A DNA stretch of 64,000 nt from Anaerocolumna sp. AGMB13020 (GTDB lineage: Bacteria > Bacillota > Clostridia > Lachnospirales > Lachnospiraceae): positions 806,001-870,000 of the forward strand of contig NZ_CP136910.1 in NCBI RefSeq assembly GCF_033100115.1, in the 5' to 3' direction. Below the pieces are notes generated by a model, which worked only from the letters and a program-made list of their open reading frames with translations, searched no databases and was not told the DNA's origin. Both the position numbers and the translations under genes were made by a program. Shown here piece after piece: positions 53,643-62,542 of this stretch (positions are counted from its first letter, which is position 1; each line of letters starts with the position of its first letter).

Positions 53643-54563
53643 TTATATCGTCGCTAGTTTTCCGTATATTAGCCTGTCACAATATCTTTCCTCTACCAGA
53701 TAGTGATCCTTAAGCCTGCCCTCCAGTAGAAAACCATTCTTTAACAGTATCTTACCGGAACCTACATTCTCAGCTGCGACATTGGCATACAGCCTATGAA
53801 ATTTCAGAGTATTGAATACAAAATCACTGATTAAGGCAATGCTTCTGCTTCCATAACCTTTCCCCCATGCATCTTTTCGGAATACATATCCTATTTCGGC
53901 ATTCGCTGCTTCCAGCTCCATATGAAAGAGCATTACAGTTCCAATGATCTCACCTGTTTCTCTTAAATAAACAGAAGCATACAATTGGATTAATTCTGTT
54001 TCTCTCTTTATCATTGTTTCCACATGTTGATATGTCTCATCCTGACTTTTCATTAACCTCCAGCCAATATATCGTGAAACCTCTGGATCAGAAGCATATT
54101 CATGGATAGCTGCTGCATCAGCTGTATTAAGAGCCTTAAAGCCTATTGTATCGTCTCCTAATCCATGAAATTTTCCCGCATTTAATCTGACCGGATTAAA
54201 AGCTTGCGTAAATTTATCAATAGCCTCCTCTATTGTGGATAAGAAGAAAATATCCTTACCATTATTGCATTCATAAATAAAATCCTTCAACGGTTTACTG
54301 GTATAGCCGGAGTAATCTCCTGTTATTGCCACCTTAATATTATAATTAATGAATTTCTGAAGTATTTCGCCTGCTAGCCGGGTACTTAAGACAAAAAAAT
54401 CTTCTGTTATGGATTCCTTGGTTATAATCAGATAATTGCTGCCGGTTTCATACCACACAGTAGCAAGGAGATCCAATGCACTCTGGATATCTTTAATAAC
54501 GATCTCCTTTTCCTGTACGAAAGCTATCAGTAAAGAATTTCTTCTAATTGTTGTTATCTCCAT
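53643..54563 (-). CDS. DUF4180-GNAT fusion acetyltransferase
   Basis: 306-aa protein. Residues 1-115 resemble DUF4180 (IITKESITEDFFVLSTRLAGEILQKF, KPLKDFIYECNNG). Residues 130-300 form a GNAT domain of RimJ type with the acetyl-CoA loop in DAWGKGYGSRS and the end KILLKNGFLLEGRLKDHYLV. Each domain is usually a separate protein, and here they share a chain. Its start lies 13 bases after the stop of the excisionase-like HTH gene, in the same operon. The acetyl acceptor is unknown. Confidence 0.82.
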   Translation of the reverse strand: MEITTIRRNSLLIAFVQEKEIVIKDIQSALDLLATVWYETGSNYLIITKESITEDFFVLSTRLAGEILQKFINYNIKVAITGDYSGYTSKPLKDFIYECNNGKDIFFLSTIEEAIDKFTQAFNPVRLNAGKFHGLGDDTIGFKALNTADAAAIHEYASDPEVSRYIGWRLMKSQDETYQHVETMIKRETELIQLYASVYLRETGEIIGTVMLFHMELEAANAEIGYVFRKDAWGKGYGSRSIALISDFVFNTLKFHRLYANVAAENVGSGKILLKNGFLLEGRLKDHYLVEERYCDRLIYGKLATI

Positions 54564-54576
54564 TATTCTGCTCCTT

Positions 54577-55047
54577 TTAAACAGTTTCGTTCAACATCTT
54601 TATAGTTTCCAGCATGTCTTGAATAAAGCTAATACTGCCCCAGAGAAATATCTTTACGCTTCTATCCTGTTCGTAGTATTTAACATTCAGCGTACAGCCT
54701 CTCAGCTTAAAGCCTCCTCCATTCATATTAGCCAGGAGGGTATTGGATAATCGCATGAACTGCTCTTTATCCTGTTGTATGATGTCAAGCACTGCTGACA
54801 CCTTTATGTGATTCTCCGTTCCCTCAGAGGGTAATTCAAAAGAGATATTGTTAAGCGATTCTTTCGGTTCATCTTCCGTACTTTCACCTTGATGAACGAA
54901 AGACTGAAGCTCTGCTTCTGTTATTCGCCATTGTTTGCCTACCTTGGAAGCCTTTAGTCTGCCATCTGATATAAAACTCCTGATGGTTTTATGGCTCATT
55001 CCCAATTGATCTGCTACCTGATATATTGTATAAAAATTATCCTTCAA
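54577..55047 (-). CDS. Excisionase-type HTH protein
   Basis: 156-aa protein. Residues 5-55 form an HTH_17/excisionase winged helix (YTIYQVADQLGMSHKTIRSF, then GRLKASKVGKQWRITEAEL). The C-terminal 100 residues are an unassigned mixed alpha/beta domain. First gene of a two-gene operon with the DUF4180-GNAT fusion. It is more likely a small regulator than a phage excisionase, since no integrase or att site is present. Confidence 0.8.
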   Translation of the reverse strand: MKDNFYTIYQVADQLGMSHKTIRSFISDGRLKASKVGKQWRITEAELQSFVHQGESTEDEPKESLNNISFELPSEGTENHIKVSAVLDIIQQDKEQFMRLSNTLLANMNGGGFKLRGCTLNVKYYEQDRSVKIFLWGSISFIQDMLETIKMLNETV

Positions 55048-55499
55048 AAAAATGTTCCTTTCATTCCTGAAATTATGTCCTTATCATAGCAGATGATTTT
55101 CTTTTTGTCAATTTTATTTTGCTTTTTGTATCCGTTTATTACCCTTTGTTTCTTTTTGTATCTTTTTTATACTTTGTGGTTTATACCTTTATTTGTCTAT
55201 ACGCAGGAAATGCGCCAAAGCATGAATCAGATGGATAAGATGGATTAACAGGAGGACAGCCGGAAATCACTGAATCCTGATTTCCAGCAAATATCTTCTT
55301 GTTAATAGAAAAAATTTGAATTTTGAAGAGCATGGAACATCAGTGGGAAAACTTAACATAAGAGCTTCCAGGAATAATCGAAAGCTTGCGGGAGCACATG
55401 ACAAGATCACTAGAACTAGAACATTGAGCATTCAGGTATATTTTTTCATGAATCAAATTTTTAGATAAATCAGAAGTGCAGAAACATATTGCCGAATAT
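55048..55499. other. Intergenic region, possibly vestigial
   Basis: 450 bp without a supported gene. A reading frame of about 40 codons near 55460-55560 (plus strand, includes SEVQKHIAEYEKKLQ) has a coding-like composition but no start. It may be a remnant of a regulator. The rest shows nothing recognisable. Confidence 0.35.
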
Positions 55500-55533
55500 G
55501 AGAAAAAGCTGCAGGATACAGCAGCTTTTTCTC
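55500..55533. terminator. Terminator after the nitroreductase gene
   Basis: GAGAAAAAGCTGC pairs perfectly with GCAGCTTTTTCTC around an eight-base loop. The A/T-rich stem ends give a U-tract on either strand. Confidence 0.85.
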
Positions 55534-55546
55534 ATCTCTGCTATTC

Positions 55547-56212
55547 TTACACCCATTGAACAACTTCACTTTGAGGACGTCTGGTCTTAACACCTGGCTC
55601 CTGCGCTCTGTAACCAAAACCTGCCATCAAAGATACACCGAAATGTTCTGAATCAAGAATATTCTCTTCTTCTAACAGCTTTTCTACTGCTTCTATGTTA
55701 AAACCTTCAATAGGACAGGAATCAATTCCTAAAAATGCTGCTGTTGTAAGCATATTGGCAAGAGCTATATATGTCTGTTTGGAAGCCCAGTCATAAGCAG
55801 TCCTTTCATTCTCCAGAAGCTTAAAATCATTTTTCTGAAAATTTCCAAAGAATTCTTTCTTCTGCAAAGCGATATTTTCTGGTAATCTCTGTACCTCAGT
55901 CATTATATTCCAGATATAATCTGCATCAGATACCACATCTTTTCCACGACGTGCCAGTAAAATAACAAAATGGCTGGCTCCCTTTAAACTGTTCTGAGCT
56001 CCCCAGGCAACAGGTAATAATTTGTTTCTTACTTCTTCCTTCTGTATTACAAGGAATTTCCAGGGCTCAAACCCAAAGGAACTGGGAGATAATCTTCCTG
56101 CTTCTAATATGGTATTAAAATCTTCTTCAGAAATAATCCTGTCTTTGTCAAACTTTTTACAGGCATAACGATTTTGGATTGCATCCAGAATCTGCTGGTT
56201 CTTATCATTCAT
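55547..56212 (-). CDS. Nitroreductase-family NAD(P)H:FMN oxidoreductase
   Basis: 221-aa FMN enzyme. FMN-binding residues are in RYACKKFD near the N-terminus and in PSSFGFEPWKFLV; GFGYRAQEPGVKTRRP near the end is typical of the NfsB/YfkO group. It reduces quinones or nitro compounds with NAD(P)H. It is transcribed divergently from the HxlR-type regulator gene, an arrangement known from B. subtilis hypR-hypO. A dyad in the shared promoter region is a candidate operator. Confidence 0.88.
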   Translation of the reverse strand: MNDKNQQILDAIQNRYACKKFDKDRIISEEDFNTILEAGRLSPSSFGFEPWKFLVIQKEEVRNKLLPVAWGAQNSLKGASHFVILLARRGKDVVSDADYIWNIMTEVQRLPENIALQKKEFFGNFQKNDFKLLENERTAYDWASKQTYIALANMLTTAAFLGIDSCPIEGFNIEAVEKLLEEENILDSEHFGVSLMAGFGYRAQEPGVKTRRPQSEVVQWV

Positions 56213-56558
56213 TATAATTACCTCTTTCTTTTATGAATATTTTATGAGGACACTATAACACATTCAAATACCATATTGAAGTACGCACATTTTTGATATA
56301 TAATATACAACAAGTAGCCTTAGTATACTTTTTATACTATTAACATAGAAAGAACAAGTACTGTCTAGCCTATATTTTACTTATTATAAATCAGATGCTT
56401 TATCCTGAGGTTCGGCATAGGAACACCTAGTGGATTCCAATACCAAATGATGACAATAAGTATCCGTGCAAATAGCTGATACTTAATCAAGTGAACCGTA
56501 TGTTTGGCAGTATGTAAGCATTGAGATGTGTGCTTTCGTTCAGAAAAGAGGAGTAAAT
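56213..56558. promoter_or_regulatory. Divergent promoter region with HxlR-type dyad
   Basis: The dyad TAGTATA-N5-TATACTA (56321-56327 and 56333-56339) sits among AT-rich promoter-like elements between the nitroreductase and HxlR genes. It resembles operators of HxlR/YodB-type regulators in its length and TAC/GTA-type half-sites. Confidence 0.55.
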
Positions 56559-56918
56559 ATGTTGCAGTTTCAAGCCGGGGAATGTTCTGACAGACCCTGC
56601 CCTGTAGAAACCACCTTAAATATTATAAGCGGTAAATGGAAAGGAATTATTCTTTTTCGTTTATTGGGGGGTAAAAAAAGATTCAATGAGCTTCAGAAGC
56701 TCATGACAAAGGTAACTCACCGCACTCTTACGCTACAACTACGTGAGTTAGAAAAAGACGGTATCGTAAAGAGAACGGTTTATGCAGAAGTTCCGCCAAG
56801 GGTGGAATATGAATTGACTGAGCTTGGTTTGTCCATGACCCCGATTATTAAATCCATATATGATTGGGGATTAAACTATCAGAATAATGTAATTCCTTCA
56901 CCAAGCCCAGCGGACTGA
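56559..56918 (+). CDS. HxlR-family redox-type regulator
   Basis: 119-aa winged-helix regulator of the HxlR/DUF24 family: TLNIISGKWKGIILFRLLGG and RFNELQKLMTKVTHRTLTLQ are the DNA-binding parts. Two N-terminal cysteines (C9 and C14) sit where YodB and HypR carry their redox-sensing Cys. The ATG at 56559 follows GAGGAG; an upstream in-frame ATG has no such signal. The divergent nitroreductase is the probable target. It ends four bases from the facing cupin gene. Confidence 0.87.
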   Translation: MLQFQAGECSDRPCPVETTLNIISGKWKGIILFRLLGGKKRFNELQKLMTKVTHRTLTLQLRELEKDGIVKRTVYAEVPPRVEYELTELGLSMTPIIKSIYDWGLNYQNNVIPSPSPAD

Positions 56919-56922
56919 TATT

Positions 56923-57267
56923 TTATTGGTATGGGAAAATTACTGTAAGCAGCATCTTAAATTGTTCTTTGGCATATACGGCATGAGGTATATTGTTTGG
57001 CATAACAATGGTCTCTCCGGCAGACAGACTATATTCCTTTTCACCTATTGTAATGAGGGCTTCTCCGGTGAGGATACTGACCATCGCATCTCCAGTGGAA
57101 GCATGGGTGCTGATCTGCTCTCCTTTATCAAAAGAAAATAAGGTGACGCCTACAGATTTATTCTGCACCAGCGTACGGCTTACTACCTGTCCTGTCTGAT
57201 AAGCAACCAATTCTTCCAAGTGCAGTATGTTTTCAAAATCAATGTTCTTTAAATATTGTGCTGACAT
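56923..57267 (-). CDS. Small cupin-domain protein
   Basis: 114-aa single-cupin protein. Cupin motif 1 is STHASTGDAMVSILTGEALI with a His, and motif 2 is MPNNIPHAVYA, again with His for metal binding. The ATG at 57267 follows AAGGAG; the longer reading frame upstream has no such signal. It is convergent with the HxlR gene. Such proteins bind small molecules or a metal; its role is unknown. Confidence 0.83.
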   Translation of the reverse strand: MSAQYLKNIDFENILHLEELVAYQTGQVVSRTLVQNKSVGVTLFSFDKGEQISTHASTGDAMVSILTGEALITIGEKEYSLSAGETIVMPNNIPHAVYAKEQFKMLLTVIFPYQ

Positions 57268-57616
57268 CGTTATCTCTCCTTCCGCCGCTTTCTGCGGCAT
57301 AAAACTGTTAAGTTTGCAGCTTCTCAAACTGCTCTATGCTTTTAAGCTTCATTGCGTTTTATTGTGGATTTATATAGTATGTTACTTGTATCTTAATTTA
57401 ATGATAGACTGTTTTAATATTTGGTCGAACCATTCTCCAGGTAATGATAGTTTACCTGTTGCAAGGAAGCTGTGAGAAAATTTTGATTTACTTACATTTC
57501 GATCATATACTACTATTGGAACTACTGTCTGTTGCAATTACAACATAATGCACTCATTTATTAATCTAACTTTGCAAAATCCTTAATAAGAGGATTTATT
57601 GTTATCATAGTTTTAT

Positions 57617-57728
57617 TTTTTATGAGAGATTTTCATGAGAGATTTTTTATGAATGATTTTTTATGAATGATTTTTTATGAATGATTTTTATGAATGATTT
57701 TTATGAATGATTTTTTATGATGATCTTT
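57617..57728. repeat. 13-15 bp tandem repeat array upstream of the Crp-family gene
   Basis: TATGAATGATTTTT and close variants occur about eight times in succession. The number of T varies, so the unit length is 13-15. It lies in the 5' region of the Crp-family gene, in the transcribed or promoter part, and each unit contains an ATG. Confidence 0.85.
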
Positions 57729-57814
57729 ATAAAAGATTTTACCTCACTTGGATTAATTTTTATAATAAGCCAACAGACATAGAAATATTTTTTTTAGGAA
57801 AGGTTAATTATAGT

Positions 57815-58471
57815 ATGGATAAAATTGAAATATTAAAGCAAAATTCCTTGTTCACGGGTATTGAGGAAAAAGAGTTTGATTCTATGCTTTCCTGTCTCGA
57901 TGCCAGAGAGAAGGATTATCAAAAAGACGACTATATTCTAAGGGCAGGTAATCCTATTCATGAAATCGGTATCGTTTTAAAAGGCAGCGTTATAGTAATA
58001 AAGGAGGATTATTGGGGTAACCGAACTATAATAGGCAGAATGTCGGTATCGGATATGTTTGCGGAGTCCTTCTCTTTTGCAGCAATAACTAAACTACCTG
58101 TCAGCGTAGTAGCGGCCGAGAATGCCAGCATACTCTTTATTGACTGCCGCCAAATTCTTCAGACACATACTTCCCCCTGCAATTATAATTCTGTTTTAAC
58201 CGGTAACATGGTACGGATTCTTGCAAATAAAAACGTAATGCTAATGCAGAAGATCGATCATATATCCAGCCGCTCCATTAGAGAAAAATTACTTTCCTAT
58301 CTGTCTACACAGGCAATGAATTCAAAAAATCAAGCATTTATCATTCCATACAACAGACAGGAATTAGCAGATTATCTTTGCATTGACAGAAGTGCCATGT
58401 CCAGTGAACTGGGCCGGTTAAGAGATGAAGGAATACTGAAATTCCATAAAAATGAGTTTGAATTGTTGTAG
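57815..58471 (+). CDS. Crp/Fnr-family transcriptional regulator
   Basis: 218-aa regulator with an N-terminal cyclic-nucleotide-binding-like beta-roll (about 10-125) and a C-terminal HTH (YNRQELADYLCIDRSAMSSEL). No FNR-type iron-sulfur cysteine cluster is present, so oxygen sensing through [4Fe-4S] is unlikely. The ATG at 57815 follows AGGAAAGG; the longer frame upstream contains part of the tandem array. It is followed 111 nt later by an SLC13-type permease gene. Confidence 0.85.
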   Translation: MDKIEILKQNSLFTGIEEKEFDSMLSCLDAREKDYQKDDYILRAGNPIHEIGIVLKGSVIVIKEDYWGNRTIIGRMSVSDMFAESFSFAAITKLPVSVVAAENASILFIDCRQILQTHTSPCNYNSVLTGNMVRILANKNVMLMQKIDHISSRSIREKLLSYLSTQAMNSKNQAFIIPYNRQELADYLCIDRSAMSSELGRLRDEGILKFHKNEFELL

Positions 58472-58582
58472 CAATAAATATTTCTTGATAGAATCTAAAG
58501 CTGGGCTTATAATAATCTTCGGTAATCTATAACCAATATTATATTTTACTAATACTTTTCGCTGACTGGAGAATATTAACCT

Positions 58583-59689
58583 ATGAAAAAGCTTAAAGGC
58601 TTCATAAAATCCGAAGCCGTTCTACTAATTTCCGCCCTTGCTGCCTTGATTACTATGTGCTTTGTCCCACCCTCTATAGATTACATATCATACATCGACT
58701 TTCGTACTCTTGCACTGCTTTTCTGCTTAATGACTGCTGTGGCAGGCTTAAAAAGCATTGGCTTTTTCGACAGGCTGGCAATGAGTATTATACCGCGTTT
58801 CAAAAATTCCAGAACACTTTGTCTGATATTGGTCTTGCTGTGCTTCTTCTCTTCTATGCTGATTACTAATGATGTGGCACTTATAACCTTTGTTCCTTTT
58901 ACCATAATAATCTTTACCGCTTCTAATCTTACGGACAGGTTGGTTTATACTATTGTATTGGAGACCGCTGCAGCAAATCTTGGGAGTATGTTAACACCCC
59001 TTGGAAATCCGCAGAATCTTTATCTGTATTCTTATTTCCACATAAACCCCGGTGAATTCTTTCAAATTACTTTTCCCATCTGCCTGCTTGGTCTGATAAT
59101 GCTGGTGCTGTTTTCTTTCATCAGCAGGAAACAACCTATAATGCCTGTGGAGAGAGAAGTCCCGGTTATAACACAGAAAAAGCGGCTCTTCATCTACCTA
59201 CTACTATTTCTGCTCAGTCTTCTTACGGTCTTTCATGTGCTGGATTACAGGCTGACACTGGTGGTATTGCTCCTAATACTACTTTTTACAGATAGAAAAC
59301 TTATTATGAAAGCCGATTATGGATTGCTGCTTACCTTTGTCTGTTTCTTTGTGTTTGTGGGTAACCTTGAGCATATCCCTTCCGTTCATGCCGTTCTGAC
59401 TTCATTTATCAGGAAAAGAGAGCTCTTGTCAGGTATTCTTCTCAGCCAGGTTATCAGTAATGTTCCTGCTGCAGTTCTCTTATCAGGCTTTACGGACAAA
59501 TACCAACAGCTCCTGCTTGGAACCAATATTGGCGGTCTTGGTACTTTAATTGCATCTTTGGCAAGCCTGATTTCCTTTAAGTTTTATGCTGCCCTTAAAC
59601 CCTCCAGGCCTTTCTATTACCTGGCAGTCTTTACAGCAGTGAATGTTCTGCTGCTGATACCTTTACTGGTATTTGCATTCTTTCTATAA
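58583..59689 (+). CDS. SLC13/ArsB-like permease
   Basis: 368-aa membrane protein with about nine to ten helices. The family motif is ITNDVALITFVPF and a second loop reads GSMLTPLGNPQNLYLYSYF, both typical of CitMHS/ArsB-type ion transporters. It is shorter than canonical members (about 420 aa). GGAG precedes the ATG at about 12 bases. It is next to the Crp-family gene and may be under its control. Transport of a carboxylate or arsenite is possible, and the substrate is unknown. Confidence 0.82.
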   Translation: MKKLKGFIKSEAVLLISALAALITMCFVPPSIDYISYIDFRTLALLFCLMTAVAGLKSIGFFDRLAMSIIPRFKNSRTLCLILVLLCFFSSMLITNDVALITFVPFTIIIFTASNLTDRLVYTIVLETAAANLGSMLTPLGNPQNLYLYSYFHINPGEFFQITFPICLLGLIMLVLFSFISRKQPIMPVEREVPVITQKKRLFIYLLLFLLSLLTVFHVLDYRLTLVVLLLILLFTDRKLIMKADYGLLLTFVCFFVFVGNLEHIPSVHAVLTSFIRKRELLSGILLSQVISNVPAAVLLSGFTDKYQQLLLGTNIGGLGTLIASLASLISFKFYAALKPSRPFYYLAVFTAVNVLLLIPLLVFAFFL

Positions 59690-59801
59690 TTTCTCCAAGC
59701 CACCTGGACTTCATAAGGCGTGATATAGTGAATATTAATTTTTAATTATCTACTTTCATAAACAATTTATTTTTCAAGTCTTGAAATTCGTTTATAATCC
59801 T

Positions 59802-59828
59802 ACAGGGCAGTTATATAAACTACCCTGT
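59802..59828 (+). terminator. Terminator after the SLC13-type permease gene
   Basis: ACAGGGCAGTT pairs with AACTACCCTGT with one mismatch around a short A/T loop, followed by TTATACTTT. Confidence 0.6.
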
Positions 59829-59928
59829 TTATACTTTGATTTCAATGCTTGAATCTCTTTCTTGTCTGATGTTCATTATCAAGAAAGGCTTCTTTTGCAG
59901 GAATTCCTGTAAGCACTTTTAAATTCTC

Positions 59929-60096
59929 TTACGCTTTCAATTCACTATCTAACCACATTTTTTTATGAATACCGAACTCTTTGCAATCTTTGGGTATAAC
60001 GATAGGATTTCCAAAAATTAAACGATTTTCCAGCCCTTCGTCTGCTTGCTCTATGAAAGCCGGTAAACAAATGAACTCACGATATCCATAACCTCT
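59929..60096 (-). pseudogene. 56-codon open stretch, possible gene remnant
   Basis: An open frame on the minus strand ends at TAA (59929-59931) and has no start codon at its 5' end; it overlaps the last codons of the hydrolase gene in another frame. The peptide contains LPAFIEQADEGLENRLIFGN and IPKDCKEFGIHKKMWL, which have a natural protein composition. I do not recognise it. It could be the tail of a truncated gene fused by deletion, or an alternative C-terminus of the hydrolase after a frameshift. Confidence 0.4.
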
Positions 60097-60935
60097 TTAG
60101 ACCAAAATTCTGGTCCTCCATGGTCACTGCCCTCTAGTTCATAAAAAAGAACGTCTTTGTCTGAATTTCTTAATTGATTAAATAATTGTCTGCTATGCTG
60201 AATATTAACCTGGCAATCATCTGTACCGTGAATCAATAAAACAGGCGGTATCGCAACATCTCTGGTAATGTACATTTCACATGATGCCTGTTTAGCTAAA
60301 CCCAGATTCTCATCGATTTGTTTTACTCCCAGCAAATCAGTGGTCGGCCTAAAGTCTTTCGGCATCCAATCAGGTATACCTTCTGCCGCACATAGCATAA
60401 GATCAGAGGGTGCTGACTCTGCAATAACCCCTTTTATTTTATAGTCACCGTTAATGATTCCATGTGCTTTCATCAAAGAAGTCATCAGTGCCAGATGTCC
60501 CCCTGAGGAATTACCAACAATAGATATATTACTCGTATCAATATGAAATTCTTCTGCTTTTTCCATTAGAAACTGTACAGCATAGTTTATATCATGTACC
60601 TGTGCCGGAAAAGGAGCAATTGTCGATTCTCTATACTGTACAACCGCAGTTACTATCCCTCTCTCCGCCAGTTTCGAATAACTTGGAATACTGTTATACA
60701 TTTCCTGCCTGTACCAGGCCGAACCTGGAATGAATACAACTAACGGGAATTTTTCATTTTCCTTCCAATGATGTCTATACGGAATAAACATTTGCAGATA
60801 ACGTTTGCAGGTGTCATATTCCTTATATAAAACATCTGGTACATATAACCATTCAAGGTCTTCACAGCTAATATTCATTTTAAAATGATTATGTTCCATA
60901 TCCGTTATCTTCCAATCATAAATTAAGCTTTTCAA
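60051..60935 (-). CDS. Alpha/beta-hydrolase (BD-FAE/lipase-like esterase)
   Basis: 294-aa hydrolase without a signal peptide. The oxyanion motif is VFIPGSAWY (G71), the nucleophile S143 lies in GNSSGG, the catalytic Asp is in HGTDDCQVN and the His in GSDHGG. This is the set found in family-4-type esterases and BD-FAE enzymes. The start is a TTG at 60935 with only weak ribosome binding; a nearby ATG (residue 13) is possible. The P-loop gene lies 34 bases upstream, so they may form an operon with the following SnoaL-like gene. The substrate is unknown. Confidence 0.8.
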   Translation of the reverse strand: MKSLIYDWKITDMEHNHFKMNISCEDLEWLYVPDVLYKEYDTCKRYLQMFIPYRHHWKENEKFPLVVFIPGSAWYRQEMYNSIPSYSKLAERGIVTAVVQYRESTIAPFPAQVHDINYAVQFLMEKAEEFHIDTSNISIVGNSSGGHLALMTSLMKAHGIINGDYKIKGVIAESAPSDLMLCAAEGIPDWMPKDFRPTTDLLGVKQIDENLGLAKQASCEMYITRDVAIPPVLLIHGTDDCQVNIQHSRQLFNQLRNSDKDVLFYELEGSDHGGPEFWSKEVMDIVSSFVYRLS

Positions 60936-60969
60936 ATCACTCAGTACTATATTGTGTTGTTCAACTTGA

Positions 60970-61452
60970 TTATTCTGTAATGTTCAAATAGTAAAACACC
61001 AGATTTTTATTTTTCCGTTGACTATTCCATGTATTTTCTATTGCATCTTTAACATTCTTAGCATCCTTGAAAACACTTCCTCTTTTTTTACAATGTTCAG
61101 TAAGCAACTCGTCACTTATATCCAGATACACAACCACTTCACACTCCAAAAGAATCAAAGAGAATATAGGATGTCCGGCCTTTACTGTTACTCTTTCTTT
61201 CACCAGTCTGTTTGTAAAATCCCCAATTTCTTTTGTCCATGGTTTCGTACAGATATAAGCTTCCTCTTCTTTTGATAATTGCGGCCACAGTACCTCATCC
61301 ATGTCAATCGTTCCCGGTATTTGTTCCTGTAGTGTGGTCTTACCGCAACAGGTAGTTCCCAGTACACAGATTCTTTCATTTTTATGCTTTTCAAATATAG
61401 CATTTAATGCATTTATCGTATCCTGTACCGATGTTATTGCTGCCATTTTCAT
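60970..61452 (-). CDS. P-loop NTPase, small kinase-like protein
   Basis: 160-aa protein. Walker A is VLGTTCCGKTTL (residues 30-41), and VYLDISDELL resembles a Walker B strand. The size and the lid-like helices match AAA_18/shikimate-kinase-like small kinases. The substrate is unknown. AAAGGA lies before the ATG at 61452. Neighbouring genes on the same strand are a SnoaL-like protein and an esterase. Confidence 0.72.
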   Translation of the reverse strand: MKMAAITSVQDTINALNAIFEKHKNERICVLGTTCCGKTTLQEQIPGTIDMDEVLWPQLSKEEEAYICTKPWTKEIGDFTNRLVKERVTVKAGHPIFSLILLECEVVVYLDISDELLTEHCKKRGSVFKDAKNVKDAIENTWNSQRKNKNLVFYYLNITE

Positions 61453-61510
61453 TAATCCTTTCTTTGTGGATAAATCCTATAACCTGTCTTTTCAACTCAG
61501 GTAAGTCAGC

Positions 61511-61879
61511 TTAGCTTATCACCGTTCCAAGGTTCTTCTCCAGTCTCCATTGCGGTGCGATGCCATCATCACCCCAATATTCATTCATTGCAATTATCTT
61601 ATCATCCTCTAATTCAATAAAAGATACCACATGACAAGATACCTCATTATCAGTAGAAAAGACCTTTACAGCTGTAATTATCATATTACCTGCCATCTCT
61701 GTCCTTTCAATCGTACCCTCCCAAGCTCCGGGGTATTCGCAATTTGCTCTTATATATTCCTCTACCGAAAAATGCTCATTTGTACAATGCCAATTTACAT
61801 AAGCGGTATCTTTAAAAAAAGATCTCAGTTTTTCCGCCTCTTGTTTCAGCACTGTCTTCCAAAATTCTTTGATATCCAT
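61511..61879 (-). CDS. SnoaL/NTF2-like protein
   Basis: 122-aa protein with the small alpha+beta cone fold of the NTF2/SnoaL group (WHCTNEHFSVEEYI; FIELEDDKIIAMNEYWGDDG). Members are often polyketide cyclases or binding proteins of unknown substrate. No signal peptide. It lies in the same direction as the P-loop gene with a 58-nt gap. Confidence 0.72.
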   Translation of the reverse strand: MDIKEFWKTVLKQEAEKLRSFFKDTAYVNWHCTNEHFSVEEYIRANCEYPGAWEGTIERTEMAGNMIITAVKVFSTDNEVSCHVVSFIELEDDKIIAMNEYWGDDGIAPQWRLEKNLGTVIS

Positions 61880-61944
61880 TTACTTTTATACTCCAATCAA
61901 TTTAAAGTGAATTTTTGGCAAAATCCCTACAACGTCTAAAATTT

Positions 61945-62409
61945 CTATTTTGAAATTTCCTGAGGAATCGTAACTTTTTCATACTGATAATACCCGGCGT
62001 CCACCGTCATACGGCACATCGTGATATCCAAATCAAAACGTCGTTTCCCACAGCTGCCTGGATTGAGAAATAATACGCCATTCATGATTTCGGCCGAATA
62101 TTTATGGGAATGTCCATAAACTACCACGTCTACATCAGTTAAGACCGATGGAATATCTTTCTTGTTATGAACTATGAAGAAGCTCACGCCTTCAATAGTG
62201 ACCGTTATACTTTTAGGCAAGTCCTCTGCCCAATCCTTATCATTGTTACCACGTACCACATAGGTCTCTCCAAGCTGCTGCAATGTCTCCAGAAGGTATG
62301 GTGTGTTGATGTCACCCGCATGGATGAAGCAATCAGCCGCCACAATTTCCTTTATAACAAACTCCCGCAGCAGACCATGCGTATCAGATATGATTGCAAT
62401 TTGCTTCAT
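61945..62409 (-). CDS. YfcE/MJ0936-type metallophosphoesterase
   Basis: 154-aa calcineurin-like phosphodiesterase. The five metal motifs are in order: ISDTHG, HAGDIN, VRGNND, VYGHSH (with His) and LNPGSCG. The length is typical for YfcE. It hydrolyses phosphodiesters such as 2',3'-cyclic or small nucleotide substrates. Monocistronic; start ATG 62409 with AAGAGGAG. Confidence 0.88.
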   Translation of the reverse strand: MKQIAIISDTHGLLREFVIKEIVAADCFIHAGDINTPYLLETLQQLGETYVVRGNNDKDWAEDLPKSITVTIEGVSFFIVHNKKDIPSVLTDVDVVVYGHSHKYSAEIMNGVLFLNPGSCGKRRFDLDITMCRMTVDAGYYQYEKVTIPQEISK

Positions 62410-62542
62410 AAGCTCCTCTTCTAGGATGTGTGCTTATAATCCTTATTTCAACTATTTATTCTTAAATTCAGACTAGACTCAGCCTGCGTCCTCCTGTTTG
62501 TTGTGAATTATTATAATTAGTTGGCATTACACAATGTTAAAT

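Noticed and set aside
54577..55047. Phage excisionase of a prophage
   Set aside because: Only the HTH resembles Xis; no integrase, att repeat or phage gene is nearby.
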